A stretch of 64,000 nt of DNA from Cyanidiococcus yangmingshanensis (lineage: Eukaryota; Rhodophyta; Bangiophyceae; Cyanidiales; Cyanidiaceae): the NCBI GenBank assembly GCA_013995675.1, contig VWRR01000003.1, positions 124,001 through 188,000 of the forward strand, given 5' to 3'. Both the position numbers and the translations under genes were made by a program. The notes under the pieces were generated by a model that had not been told where the DNA came from, ran no database searches, and saw only the letters and a program-made list of their open reading frames with translations. Positions 9,735-20,181 of this stretch are shown here, piece after piece (position 1 is the first letter of the stretch; each line of letters begins with the position of its first letter).

Positions 9735-10817
9735 ATGACTGCGAGCGCGCGCGATACGCAAGACGCCACGAAACCTGGGTCCTATTTGAACGTTCATCAA
9801 AACTTAGACCAGGATTGGATTGTGTTCCTTGGCACCGCTACATCGGAGGGCGTACCGCGAGTCTCGTGCCTTACCGAGCAACCGGCGCCTCGCTGTCGCG
9901 TTTGCGTCGATGCGAGTACGCGGCCACAGTCGCCCAATCGCCGGCGGAACACATCGCTGGTGGTACGACGTCGACGCAGAACGTTGGACGGTCGAGAAGC
10001 GCTTGGTGGGCGCACGCACGAGAATGTGGTGATCGACGTCGGCAAGTTCTTTTACCAGGCAGCGATCGACGTGTTCCCGGCTGCTGGCCTCCGTCAAATC
10101 GATGCGGTGGTCCTCACACACGAGCACGCAGATGCGACCAATGGTCTAGATGATCTACGCGACTGGACGCTGAATATCGGTCGACGACAAGGTGACGGAC
10201 CGCTCTGTATCCCGGTCTGGGGCGATGCGGCCACCCTGGAACGTGTCAAGAGTGCGTTTCCGTACCTCGTCGAGCCGTCGCGTGCCACTGGCAGTGGGCT
10301 CGTCCCTAAATTGAGCTTTCATCAGATAGAGGCCTACGAGCGATTCTGTCCAACGCATCCGCATTTGGCAGGGAATGGTTCGTGCGTGGATGCGAACCGA
10401 GCGCGAAACGCATTTGAGACGGACTGTTTGAACCTCCTTCCGATACCTGTGGAGCATGGTCGAGATCAAAGTTGCCTCGCGTTTCGCTTCGGAGAGGTTG
10501 TCTACATGAGTGATGTGAGTTGCATACCACCGAAAGCGATGGATGCCATTCGCGGCTGCCGTATCCTTGTGGTGGACGCACTGCACCCGGGGACTGGTAC
10601 GCATATCTCTCATTTTTGTGAGCAACAAGCTCTAGAGCTGGCGATCGAACTCAGACCGGAGTACACATTTTTTACCGGTATGACCCATATGTGGGATCAT
10701 GAACGCGACAACGAGCGATTGGCTGCCTGGGCCGCAGCCGAGTCGCGGCGTTCTGGCGCGCGTCCATTACATGTCGAGTTGGCCTGTGACGGCCTCTGTG
10801 TGCCAGTAAACTTGTAG
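9735..10817 (+). CDS. metallo-beta-lactamase-fold hydrolase (PhnP-like)
   Basis: A 360-aa protein from the ATG at 9735. It begins DWIVFLGTATSEGVPRV, the usual first strand and glycine-rich turn of the PhnP-like branch, has Cys pairs (CRVC) early on, then VVLTHEHADATNGLDDLR, the metal-binding H-x-H-x-D motif with A replacing the following H, and later VYMSDVS and VVDALHPG strands. PhnP-type enzymes are phosphodiesterases acting on cyclic ribose phosphates or nucleotides; the substrate here is unknown. The frame is fully open. The sequence upstream of 9735 in the same frame is Arg-rich and probably not translated. Confidence 0.75.
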   Translation: MTASARDTQDATKPGSYLNVHQNLDQDWIVFLGTATSEGVPRVSCLTEQPAPRCRVCVDASTRPQSPNRRRNTSLVVRRRRRTLDGREALGGRTHENVVIDVGKFFYQAAIDVFPAAGLRQIDAVVLTHEHADATNGLDDLRDWTLNIGRRQGDGPLCIPVWGDAATLERVKSAFPYLVEPSRATGSGLVPKLSFHQIEAYERFCPTHPHLAGNGSCVDANRARNAFETDCLNLLPIPVEHGRDQSCLAFRFGEVVYMSDVSCIPPKAMDAIRGCRILVVDALHPGTGTHISHFCEQQALELAIELRPEYTFFTGMTHMWDHERDNERLAAWAAAESRRSGARPLHVELACDGLCVPVNL

Positions 10818-11977
10818 AATAGAGGAGTTTTGATGAAAATAGTGCCAGCGTTGATGATCTGGATGTGGCGGTCACTTTCGCAGAATTGCGCCGTCGAGCG
10901 CGAAAACTGGCCGAGTCATCACACTGGAGAGGCGGTGCTCCAGATTCCAGCCTGTACAAGGAGTGCCGACGATTGCTGCCAGACGCCCCGAAATTTGCTT
11001 GTTTGTGAGTGCATGTCCGAAAACTCATCATCAGCGTTCCACATCGGGCACGTTGACGAAGAAAGGGATGAGGCGCGTCGAGTCGTCCACAAGGCGCTCA
11101 TCCGACACATCATGCATCGAACAGGCACCGAATAGGCAACCGCAAGCTCGCTGTTTGAATATGATGCGTATGATGATATTGAGCGTCTGGGCTTGCCCCT
11201 TTCTACGATGAAAGATCATCAAGCTGTCGAGCGAGTTCTGCCCGTTGAGACGCGGTCGCAAACTCTGCCGTGTGATTTCAAGGCGTTTTGTACTTGACGC
11301 CAGGGCCAAGAAGCGCACCTCGAGACGGTTCGGCGAATCGTGCCTCGACAAACGATCTACTACCGCAATTGGAGACGACTGCGCGGCGTACCGTTCCCTG
11401 GTCGCGACGAGTGCACACCTGCTTGTTCAAGGGGCAGCATGCACCTCTCGGGTGATCCAGTTTCTCTGAATGAACTGCTTTTTGGTGCGTTCAGAGAGCG
11501 TTTCCCACCATCTCCGGAACGAAGACCAGCTTTTAAGGAAGCGTGCAACAACATCTCCGAACGTGGCGCTCCGAAACTCCTGGTAGAGGCCCTGCGGCTC
11601 CAGGTGCCTCAATGCTTCAATGCTGCGAATGAGCGACGAATTCAAGTTTTTCATCGAGAATCTAGTCTCATTTTGAAGCAGTCCCAGTCGATTGCTCACG
11701 ATCGACTGAGATGAGAGACTGGATGTTGCTTTCCTTGACGCACGCCCTGTATGGAGTCAGTGACCGAGCCATCCACCCGTCGGGACAATCGAGCCAGCGT
11801 CGAAACGAAGAATCGGCGCCCTATAAAGACAAGTTTGCTACTGAGAGTGTCGCCAAATGACTCGTCAGCTGCAGGCGGCACCAGAGGCATTGGCTGGAGA
11901 TGCCTCAGAAAGCGGAAAGAGAGCGCCTTGACGAAATGAAAAGACGTCGTCTAGGAGAATTGATGGACCCGCTCTGA
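10818..11977 (+). other. probable coding region with several frame changes, family unknown
   Basis: Coding-like pieces follow one another on the plus strand without an intact frame: from 10832 a stretch with VDDLDVAVTFAELRRRARKL; from about 10998 one with GHVDEERDEARRVVHKALI; from 11137 one with FEYDAYDDIERLGLP; from about 11430 one with NELLFGAFRERF; and, last, one ending ERERLDEMKRRRLGELMDPL at the stop at 11975-11977. The first change, near 10997, is +1. I do not recognise the protein. It may be one acidic/basic helical protein with sequence errors, or a decayed gene. It starts only a few bases after the upstream stop codon. Confidence 0.35.
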
Positions 11978-13305
11978 ATCAATGGACAAGGTTCTTTCTA
12001 TCTCTGCGAGTTCCCTTCTATTCGCGATCATGAAGAAATGGTTCCGATCCATAGAGCTGTTCCATATCTGGAACGGCAATCAGCGTTCGTGGCTCTTGCA
12101 CGACGACGTGGGTCCGCAGGCACCCCATGTGTTCATGATCGAGCTCGTTTTCGTCGCCGAGCCGCTGCAACTTTTCCAGACCAGCTTCTCGCAGCGCTTC
12201 GTCGACATGGGGGTGTCTTTCACGAGCCAGCTTGAACCATCGCATTGGATGAAAAACCCTGCTTGCCTGGCTCCAACCAGTATACGTATTCGCGGGTAGC
12301 AGCCGAAGGATCTGCCTCCTTCTCGTGAGCATCCTTCATGCTGAGAACCAGGCGATAGCGCCCCGAGGCCATTTTCTCAACGCGTCCAAACCGTGCAGTA
12401 CCATGCAGTGGCAAGTACTGACAGGTAAGCGGCAAGTTCGGCCCGAGCTGCAGCCGCACCCAACTCGTGGAATCCTCAAGAAGCTCTCTGATTTCATCGG
12501 TTGAGGTGCCTGTCGCTGCATCTTCTCGCTCGACTCGATCTGCATCAGCTGTGTCCGAGACTTGTTCGTCAACATGAGGATCGTTCGAAACCATTTCCGT
12601 CCTTGAAATTGGTGTCTGCGGAGGGATCTGTTCGTCAAAGGTAACCACAGTGTCGCGATCTTGCTCGAGCAGCGTCCATAACGGGTTTGTTCTATCGTCC
12701 AGCGATCTACTCCGCTCAGGTTTCATTCGGTTTGGTCCGCATTCACTCGGCTCGCCATATCCTTCTAAGGAACAGGTCACTTGCGGAAGAGGAAGACTCG
12801 GTCTCGCTGCGCGGCCGCTCCCGTCACCCGGTTGCAAGGAGACCTCGACTTGTTGCCCACCTCTAGTGAGGTGTCTCCGCCTCTGTGTAGACGCCTCGAT
12901 GGCGCTCGTTGCTGCCGACCTGGACATCTGGGCAACAAAACTTCGATTATCCTGCGAGTTGTTCCCAAAGCGAGTCCCTTGGTGCGGACTCGAGCTCGGA
13001 TCGGACCTGTCCCCGCTGGTATACGTTGTCGGACCGTGTTCAGACGCTGCAGATCCAGGTTTGCTTCTGACACTCGGTCCTGACTCTGCCAGGCGCTGCA
13101 GGCTCCTCGAAGCGGCCACTGAGGCCCTTGTTGAGCGAAGACCAAGACCAAGTTTTAAACCACGATCTATTCGTGGTAGCTCTTCCGACGTTGATGCAAC
13201 ATCAACAACAACAAGTTCCTGTCGCTCTTGATTGGTAGCCGCAACTTGCTGAGTTGCTCGACCGACTTGATGAGACGCAGTCGTTCGCAGGCTTCGTCGT
13301 CGCAT
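11963..13305 (-). CDS. uncharacterised protein, Ser/Thr-rich N-terminus (frame break)
   Basis: Not recognised. From the ATG at 13305 a long frame begins with a Ser/Thr/Arg-rich, probably disordered region of about 270 residues, then a compact part with WVRLQLGPNLPLTCQYLPLH, RYRLVLSMKDAHEKE and YVYWLEPGK. A +1 change near 12252-12261 (a T-run on the minus strand) leads into a second piece containing HPMRWFKLARERHPHVDEAL and GLEKLQRLGDENELDHEH, ending near 12018; a further frame would carry it to 11963. The C-terminal part looks globular and charged. The 3' end faces the plus-strand coding region ending at 11977, so the two may overlap by a few bases. Confidence 0.4.
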
Positions 13306-13650
13306 GGACAGCGTACAATCAGCTGCCGGTCTGAATCGAAGCAGTCACAAGAACAACAAAAATAGTAAAGAAAACGTTATCGACGGGCAAAGGTACCGAC
13401 GGTGGTGCAACGTTGGCGACACACGGCGTCCTTGACCTTACTGACATCGCTTCGACGCACATCCGGTATGTGAATGCTCTTTGCTTGATCGATGAGGGTA
13501 CTCATTTGGCCATACCTGCATAAAGCTAGAGCAGGCCCAAAGTCATTAAATCCTACACAAAACGGGATCGGTTTTTGTCTTTAAGGGAATGTCAACAAGC
13601 GGTGCCATAGGCCTACTCCTCTCCAGGAAACAGTCAATCCGCAGACATTG
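13306..13650. other. spacer, no gene recognised
   Basis: Short non-coding stretch, relatively AT-rich, between the start of the uncharacterised minus-strand gene and the tandem duplication. Nothing else seen. Confidence 0.4.
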
Positions 13651-13898
13651 ATACAGAACACCAAGGGATGAACGTCAAAAACGATCGATTTGGAAATGCG
13701 TCTTGCCGTTTCCAGTCTAGAGACGGGTTTCAACAAGTTTCTTGACCTGGATACACATCAAAACGTCAGCGCTATTCATACGCATACAGAACACCAAGGG
13801 GTGAACGTCAAAAACGATCGATTTGGAAATGCGTCTTGCCGTTTCCAGTCTAGAGACGGGTTTCAACAAGTTTCTTGACCTGGATACACATCAAAGCA
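13651..13898. repeat. 133-bp tandem duplication
   Basis: Two nearly identical copies, beginning at 13651 and 13784 (both start ATACAGAACACC), lie head to tail. They differ at very few positions. The second copy runs into the last codons and stop codon of the minus-strand hydrolase gene (stop at 13891), so the duplicated unit includes the 3' end of that gene. Confidence 0.9.
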
Positions 13899-15072
13899 TG
13901 TCGAGCGAGCGTCTGAGGTAGCCATCGATTGCAACAGCGACAGCCTCTGGTCGTTCCAAATGTGGCAAGTGACCACACTCGGGGATAAGCACCACATGGA
14001 GGAGCGACTCGCAGCCCTGCTCACAGTAGAGTGAACGGAGCCTCTCCAATGTATCGACTGGAACGATTCGGTCCTGGGCACCCCAGATAGCCAACACGGG
14101 AAGACGAAGTTGAGCGAGCTTTGGCAGATCAGCCGACAACGTGTATCCATTGGCTCGAAGAAAACTGCGTGATGCTTCCATCCAACCACTCGTCAAGCAG
14201 TGTAAGCGACCAATAAGCATTGCATCTTCTGTGGCAAGAAGCTCTGGCCGATAAAAGGCCAGTCGATTCGCCCAACGTCGAAGTGCTTTCGAGCGCAGTA
14301 TCGCTAAGCCCAAATAATCAAGCGGCGTAACCAGCCAGCGAAAAGCTTTCCCGTCCACAAAGAGTTGCGCATCGATAAAGATGACCGATTGTATACGCGC
14401 TTGCTCAGTGGGTGGCGTTCGAAGGAAGTAGTCGGCAACCACAGCGCCACCTAGCGATGCTCCAGCCATGAAAACGGGAGCACGAGTAGCACTCTCTCCA
14501 TCGACAACTCGCCGAAGAAAACGCTGCAAATGAGCACGTTTCCCATTCGGTCCATAGTCCGCTCCAGCTGGTCGCGCGCCAAAGCCCCATCCCAGCACGT
14601 CAACAGCAAAAAGACGCAAGTGAGGTGGTAGAAGCTTTTCCAAAGCAGGTATGAGGTAACGAAACTCGAGCGAGGACGAGTCGAACCCGTGGACAAGCAC
14701 CAGTGCTGGCCTGGAGGCATCTCCTATATTCGCCGGATCGCCTGTGTAAAAGCAGATGGTTTCGTCATCGTCAAGGCGCTGTATTCGTTGCAGCATCTGC
14801 AGTGCTTGCTTGTCTTGAACTGCTGCAACCGCTTCCGGTGGCAGGAAAGCCGGTCTCGTGTTCTTCACCGTTCTGTCTGTCAGTTCATCTTGTCCTAATG
14901 GAGCCGTCGAGGTCAACTCGCTCTCGCCGTGCCGACAAGAAAGTCGTTTGTGTGACGAGTACGAGTCGCGCAGACAGTGTGCAGGAGGGCGTCGAGTCGT
15001 CGCGGTCACCTGTCTGGAGACGCAACCCGTACACTTCAATAGAGGCCAGCCATACGCCATTCCAAAAGCCAT
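13891..15072 (-). CDS. alpha/beta-hydrolase fold protein, possibly plastid-targeted
   Basis: A 393-aa alpha/beta hydrolase. The oxyanion region reads LVLVHGFDSSSLEFRYL, the nucleophile elbow GASLGGAVV (G-x-S-x-G), the acid region LAIWGAQDRIVPVDT and the His region VLIPECGHLPHLERPEAV, all in correct order, so the triad Ser-Asp-His is complete. The N-terminal about 90 residues before this are Ser/Arg-rich and look like a transit peptide. The ATG at 15072 is used; an ATG four codons later is possible. The nearest plant relatives by pattern are chloroplast hydrolases of the pheophytinase/epoxide-hydrolase-like group, but the substrate is not deducible. The stop codon lies in one copy of the tandem duplication. 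Confidence 0.8.
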   Translation of the reverse strand: MAFGMAYGWPLLKCTGCVSRQVTATTRRPPAHCLRDSYSSHKRLSCRHGESELTSTAPLGQDELTDRTVKNTRPAFLPPEAVAAVQDKQALQMLQRIQRLDDDETICFYTGDPANIGDASRPALVLVHGFDSSSLEFRYLIPALEKLLPPHLRLFAVDVLGWGFGARPAGADYGPNGKRAHLQRFLRRVVDGESATRAPVFMAGASLGGAVVADYFLRTPPTEQARIQSVIFIDAQLFVDGKAFRWLVTPLDYLGLAILRSKALRRWANRLAFYRPELLATEDAMLIGRLHCLTSGWMEASRSFLRANGYTLSADLPKLAQLRLPVLAIWGAQDRIVPVDTLERLRSLYCEQGCESLLHVVLIPECGHLPHLERPEAVAVAIDGYLRRSLDML

Positions 15073-15346
15073 TATCTCCTTGACGAGCCCCAGACTGCCT
15101 ATGCTATCGAAAAAAAGGAACAAATCAATCCATCAAAGCAAAAAGGTGCAGCGGAACGGACGGTCCAATGGTCGAAAGGGGTTCGTCTCCGAGGAGCCGT
15201 CCGAGATCGTTCCTGCGACCAGACCTGTTGCGATCGCCTCGGATTGACTTGCTTGAAGCCAAACTAGCACAAGTTGTGTGGCAGCCAATCAAAGCTACGA
15301 CAAGGACATTGTAGGAAAAGGCTTGTCTTCGAAACGGTTGGACGTG

Positions 15347-16795
15347 ATGATGGAGTCTGCTGAGCCGCTTTCGATGACGGAGAGTCGTGCAGTGCTCACG
15401 CGACTGCTCTCGAGACCGGAGAACCGTTTTTGCTTCGACTGTGAGGCGCACCACCCGACCTGGGCGTCTACCTCTTTTGGTGTATTTCTCTGCATCGACT
15501 GTGCGGGACTACATCGAAATCTTGGCACGCATGTGAGTTTCGTGCGCTCGACAGTCATGGACTCGTGGACCCGAGAACAGCTCTGGCGAATGACGGCTGG
15601 TGGTAACGGACGGGCGCGAAACTTTTTCAAAGCGCATCAGGCCCCAATGACTGGATCCCTATCGAACAAGTATTCCTCAAGGGCTGCGTACCTGTATCGG
15701 GAGCAACTCACTCGGGAAACAGAGCAAGTGCGTGTCGCTTGTGATGACGTCTTCCAGGGTGCCAACGCGTCGTCGTCGCCCTCGTCATCAAACCTGCCTC
15801 TGGAGCAGCCATTGCAGGCCACTGCATCCGCTTTGAAGAAACACTCGGAAACGGGGTCTGTAGAATATGCGAAGGTATCGATATCGGCAACGATAGCGAC
15901 CGACAGGGGAGGACACCAGCCCATGGCGAGCTCGAGCATAATGTCCGAGCAGCAGTCGACAACCAACAACGATGCAGCGCACGCTGTTTCAAGCCCGTCG
16001 TCAACTACTAACAACGTACCGTCTGCAAGTATCGAGCAGGCCATCAAGCCATTCGAACAAGGCAAGGTTTCGACGCGAACGAGTCAGACCCAGTCGATGC
16101 CAGTCGATCGTCCACGCTGGTCTACGGGTCATCGTCGAACGGGGACTGGTGCGCTTGGCGCCAGGCGTCTCGGCACGATCGTAACAGCTGCGTATGCAAA
16201 GGAAACAGCAACAACGGACACAAGTGCATCAAAAGAGGCTGGGACGAGCACTGGACCTGATCAAGCATCGTCAGCGTGCCTCAATGGGTCTCCAGTACAG
16301 CCTGCAACGTCGCAAGCGCTCGGTCCAACGAGTGCGACGACGACACTCACCCCGAATGATTGGGGCCGTTCCCAGTCAGTCACTGGCGTTCATGAACCAA
16401 ACCGCTCTGCATGGCTGGTAACGCCCTCGCCAACAGCTTCCGAAGCAAGTCGAGAGGCGCTGTCCTCTGGACCGAATACATCGGTGTCCATGACATCAAC
16501 CGACTGGAGAGAACGTCTTCGTCATGCAAAAGCGATCTCATCGGCTGATGTCAGCGGTCAGAGTGACCGCATGGCTGCGTTCCTGCGTTCAGATACCAAT
16601 TCGAATGGTCTCTTGACGACCTCTGGGGACGCGTTTGGTGACAACTGGTCAGCGAGTCCGCATTCTCGTGAGCGTTCTATCCGTTCTCCGAGGACACCCT
16701 CCTTGGAATCGGTGGGCAGCGTGGTGCGAAACGTTAGCCAACGGGTCAGTTCAGCAGTGTCAGAGTTTTTCGAGGATATCGATCGAAGTGCCTGA
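15347..16795 (+). CDS. ArfGAP-domain protein (ArfGAP2/3-Glo3-like)
   Basis: A 482-aa protein from the ATG at 15347. Residues about 10-125 form an ArfGAP zinc finger: [13 protein letters not shown] then [18 protein letters not shown], i.e. C-x2-C-x16-C-x2-C with the catalytic Arg in [13 protein letters not shown]. ArfGAPs stimulate GTP hydrolysis on Arf during COPI vesicle traffic at the Golgi. The rest is Ser/Thr-rich and disordered, with short helical repeats near the C-terminus ([20 protein letters not shown]), resembling the Glo3/ArfGAP2-3 tail. The frame is intact. Confidence 0.88.
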   Translation: MMESAEPLSMTESRAVLTRLLSRPENRFCFDCEAHHPTWASTSFGVFLCIDCAGLHRNLGTHVSFVRSTVMDSWTREQLWRMTAGGNGRARNFFKAHQAPMTGSLSNKYSSRAAYLYREQLTRETEQVRVACDDVFQGANASSSPSSSNLPLEQPLQATASALKKHSETGSVEYAKVSISATIATDRGGHQPMASSSIMSEQQSTTNNDAAHAVSSPSSTTNNVPSASIEQAIKPFEQGKVSTRTSQTQSMPVDRPRWSTGHRRTGTGALGARRLGTIVTAAYAKETATTDTSASKEAGTSTGPDQASSACLNGSPVQPATSQALGPTSATTTLTPNDWGRSQSVTGVHEPNRSAWLVTPSPTASEASREALSSGPNTSVSMTSTDWRERLRHAKAISSADVSGQSDRMAAFLRSDTNSNGLLTTSGDAFGDNWSASPHSRERSIRSPRTPSLESVGSVVRNVSQRVSSAVSEFFEDIDRSA

Positions 16796-17490
16796 TGGGA
16801 ACCATGAACGCTGGACTTGGTGTGGTCGCAATGTTTTTTTCCTTCGGAATGAAGCTCTTCTTGACTGGAACTCGAGGCGACAACCCAGCGGATTCGTCTC
16901 AAAGCATCAACTTAGTGCTGTAGAACAAGAACTGGACTGGATAGACGTGGCCACCTCCAACAGGGTGTGCGGAGAATAGAGCTGAGTATTTCGTCTGATA
17001 AACATCGCGATTGATCGTCTGCAAAGAGATTGTGTGCAGATCCCTGGACTGAGCGAGGCACTATGACCATACTTTCCCGGTCTCTGGGTTGTCCCTGGAG
17101 GCCACGAACTTCAGGGAACGTCCTCGTCAGATTCCTCGGCGGATAGCTCCTCGTCTTTCGGATCATCAAGTCAAACTCTGATCGATACACCGAACTGACC
17201 AGGATTTCTGCTTTCATGGATGGGGCTCTGACTCGAGCACGACAGAAAACGAATTCCGGACAAGAGCAAATAGGTAGCATGTAACCAAATGATTGCCATG
17301 GTCGGTCCCTATCGAGCCTCCATACGATCGTTTTACCCAAATGGCTTTTTTGTACTGGGTGTTGGAAACGCTAAGGCCGACGCGATGTCACCGGTTGTCG
17401 CCAGTGAGGCGCTAGATACTGCTGCGTTTGAGTTCTTGGTTGATCGTTGTGTGTAATGCGGGTCTTGCACTTCAACGGGCTGTAAACTCA

Positions 17491-18180
17491 ATGCTTTCTC
17501 GAGTGGGGACGTCATATACCCAGTGCTGGCTCCTGCACACGAGCACTGTGTTGCTCTTTGCGCCAAGCTCGGGACGAACGTCTTTGTCCAGCCGGAAGAA
17601 CGTGTTGAAACACCTGATTCGATACCGTGGCACTAGTCGTACTCCTTTTGCCTGTTCAAGGAGCATTCAGGCAAATGGACGACTTGAATTTCGAGTTCTT
17701 TGTCAACCACAACTGCTCGTGGGTCGGGTCGTGCGCGGCTTCGGACGAGGCGCTCGGCAGTTGGGCTTTCCCACAGCGAACCTCGACACCGGTGCACCGG
17801 ATGTGGAGACCGCTTTACAAGCGCTAACACCAGGTGTCTATGCTGGTTACGCTACCGTCACGCCCGATGAGGTACACCGGCACGCTGAGGAGCGCTTGAC
17901 GTTGACCTGGTACCGCGCTGCCGTGAACCTGGGCTATGTACCAACCTTCGGGAACAAACAGCCGTCGATTGAGGCTCATCTCCTGCATCAGTTCACCGCA
18001 GACTTTTACGGCCACTACATGCAACTTATCCTGCTTGCCTATATACGACCAGAGCGAAAGTTTGACTCCCGCGAGGCGCTCACTCAACAGATTCAAAGCG
18101 ATATCGAGATGACCCAAGATACACTCGACCAACTCGATTTCGTGCCCGACGACTGGTGGACAACTCGACACCCGCTCTAG
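17491..18180 (+). CDS. riboflavin kinase
   Basis: Phosphorylates riboflavin to FMN. A 229-aa protein from the ATG at 17491. The kinase domain begins GRVVRGFGRGARQLGFPTAN, which matches the family's V-x-x-G-x-x-x-G-R-x-L-G-x-P-T-A-N, and continues with a strand NLGYVPTFGNKQPSIEAHLL (catalytic Glu in the S-I-E-A-H motif), DFYGHYMQLILLAYIRPERK and a C-terminal helix with Q-I-x-x-D-I. The N-terminal 80 residues are an extension that could target an organelle. The gene overlaps the 3' end of the minus-strand carrier gene by 101 bp. Confidence 0.9.
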   Translation: MLSRVGTSYTQCWLLHTSTVLLFAPSSGRTSLSSRKNVLKHLIRYRGTSRTPFACSRSIQANGRLEFRVLCQPQLLVGRVVRGFGRGARQLGFPTANLDTGAPDVETALQALTPGVYAGYATVTPDEVHRHAEERLTLTWYRAAVNLGYVPTFGNKQPSIEAHLLHQFTADFYGHYMQLILLAYIRPERKFDSREALTQQIQSDIEMTQDTLDQLDFVPDDWWTTRHPL

Positions 18181-19300
18181 CTTGCCGTATGCTACCACGC
18201 CAAGCAGGCACTCGCAGTCGGCTCTCAAGCAGGTCCGCACGTGAGACGAGCAGGGCCTTGCACCATTCGTACGTGGTGAATCCTATGGCACTGAAGAGTG
18301 CTGCCCAAACGGCTCGTGTTCCGACGCCTCGGAAGAGCCCGCCAAGACCCTCTTCTCGAATAATATGCGTTGCTAATGACACGAGGCTTCGAGAGGCGAC
18401 CCGCGCTGATGTCGCTGTACCGAAACGAGTCTTGAGCACATCAAACGGCGTCGTTATCGCGGATGACAGTGCCCCTGCCAGCGAGCCCGCTGTGAGCAGC
18501 TCTACCGCTGGAAACGATTTTCTTTCCGTATGCTGCTGGCTTCGTGGTCGGTAGGGATATTGGAGCGTGGCTTCGCGCAAATGACCTAGAAGCAACTTGA
18601 ACTCCTCATAGAGGACGAAATTCAGCATCGCATTGGGTACATTCCGCAGCAGTGTCGCTCGATAGCCCCAGTAGAGTCCTCGTAGATGTTGATGCGCGAA
18701 CACTTCACGGACTGTATGTTCACGACCAGTCTGCAGTCGCTGCTTGATTACCTCTTTTGGGACGAAGATAAATGATGAGACCACGTTCCCGGACGCTGCA
18801 GCGATCATGTGGATGAGACCTCGTTGGCCGAACGAGCGGGTGACCAACAGTGCATCCGCTGAAGTCGCGAGGCCTCTTCTTGAAGACGCGTTCTCTATCT
18901 GTTTCGGCGAAAACGAAACTCTCAGCTGGTGCCATAGAATGAGGGCTCGCACGCTCTCATACGTGCCAAAGTAAATGGCTGAGCTGGTGGCTGCGCCCAG
19001 GATCGCGGGCAAGACACCCCGATAGAGCGCGCTCGGTCCCGAGTCGCGAAGCAGCTGCCAGAACACCGTCCAAGTGCTCTGGCTCCGTCTCCACGAGTCC
19101 GCCTGTCGCACACTTTTGACAGTGTCGATCGGATGCAGGGCACCGTTCACCAGGGCGCCAGCTAGGCCACCAGCAAGGGCAGCTCGAGGAATCTTTCGTA
19201 TAGGCACGACGGTGGGCACCGTGCGAAAAGATACCTCTCGCTCAGACGGTACAAGCGAAGCTGCAATCAATGTCGACGAATTCGTATAGATTGCGTTCAT
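18080..19300 (-). CDS. mitochondrial carrier family (SLC25) protein
   Basis: A 406-aa protein with three carrier repeats. The signatures P-x-D/E-x-x-K/R are HPIDTVKS, VPKEVIKQ and TPFDVLKT, each after a G-x3-G-rich first helix (GGLAGALVNGA, GNVVSSF, GSLAGALSSA). The pattern resembles the S-adenosylmethionine/mitoferrin group, but the substrate cannot be fixed by eye. The frame continues upstream of 19300 only with a GTG at 19474; the ATG at 19300 gives a Ser/Thr-rich lead before the first repeat. The C-terminal tail beyond the third repeat is Arg-rich and is the part that overlaps riboflavin kinase on the other strand. Confidence 0.87.
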   Translation of the reverse strand: MNAIYTNSSTLIAASLVPSEREVSFRTVPTVVPIRKIPRAALAGGLAGALVNGALHPIDTVKSVRQADSWRRSQSTWTVFWQLLRDSGPSALYRGVLPAILGAATSSAIYFGTYESVRALILWHQLRVSFSPKQIENASSRRGLATSADALLVTRSFGQRGLIHMIAAASGNVVSSFIFVPKEVIKQRLQTGREHTVREVFAHQHLRGLYWGYRATLLRNVPNAMLNFVLYEEFKLLLGHLREATLQYPYRPRSQQHTERKSFPAVELLTAGSLAGALSSAITTPFDVLKTRFGTATSARVASRSLVSLATHIIREEGLGGLFRGVGTRAVWAALFSAIGFTTYEWCKALLVSRADLLESRLRVPAWRGSIRQARAGVELSTSRRARNRVGRVYLGSSRYRFESVE

Positions 19301-20181
19301 CGATTCGGTTCTGATTGAGCCATACGTCACCGGAAGCAACGTCCTAGTGGTACGGAGCCGCAAGTCAAACGCAACCAGCTCCAGCGTACCGAGACCTGGC
19401 ACGTTTCGACTCGTTGTTCGCTCCGGGGTGAGCACTCGCGAGCCCAACCGTGACTCGGGTTTGGTTGTCGACACGACTCAAGTTCGATTCAAGCGATAAA
19501 AGGTATGGATGGTATGTTTGGTATTGGATTGTCGAAGATGAAGGCGAATGCCTCGTTGCATTTTCGAAGAATGACACGCTGTTCATAATTGCGTTCCAAG
19601 TTGGTTACGCTGAACGCTGAGCGTACCCCAACGTTGATTCAGCCCCAGGACGGGAAACGGAGGCTAGTGATGCTCTTATGAAGCGATTCAAGTTACGTCG
19701 TGTTGCTCGACGTTGGGACATGAGCGTCCATGGAGAATCGGAGTTTCCTTTGAACAGATGTTGGACAAGACGCTCGTGTTTCCTTGGCGCTTGCGAACAG
19801 GGTTCTGTTCCTAGCACCGAGTGGCTGCCAAGGCGCTACGCGTTGTGAGCACTGACAACGACACTGATGATGATGATGATGCCCCGTGTCGACCCCAGGA
19901 CAAGCGCAGCATCAACGAGGGTTCCAAAGACGATATCTCCAGGGGCACTTGCGTGTTCGTCGTGACGCAGCGTTCGTCATCGTTGAGTGGGTTCGGTTTC
20001 CACGTCGGTACTGGTAGCAGCGACTTGAGCGACGCGGTCAGGAAATCAATGACGCTGACTGGAAAACAAGCACATGGATGGTTCGTGCCGCTAGAATCTT
20101 TCAAGAACGATACAGCATCAACAGATGTGCCGTGAAGAAAAACGGGAGAGATGTACCTCTTGTGAAGAGTGTGGAATTCAA

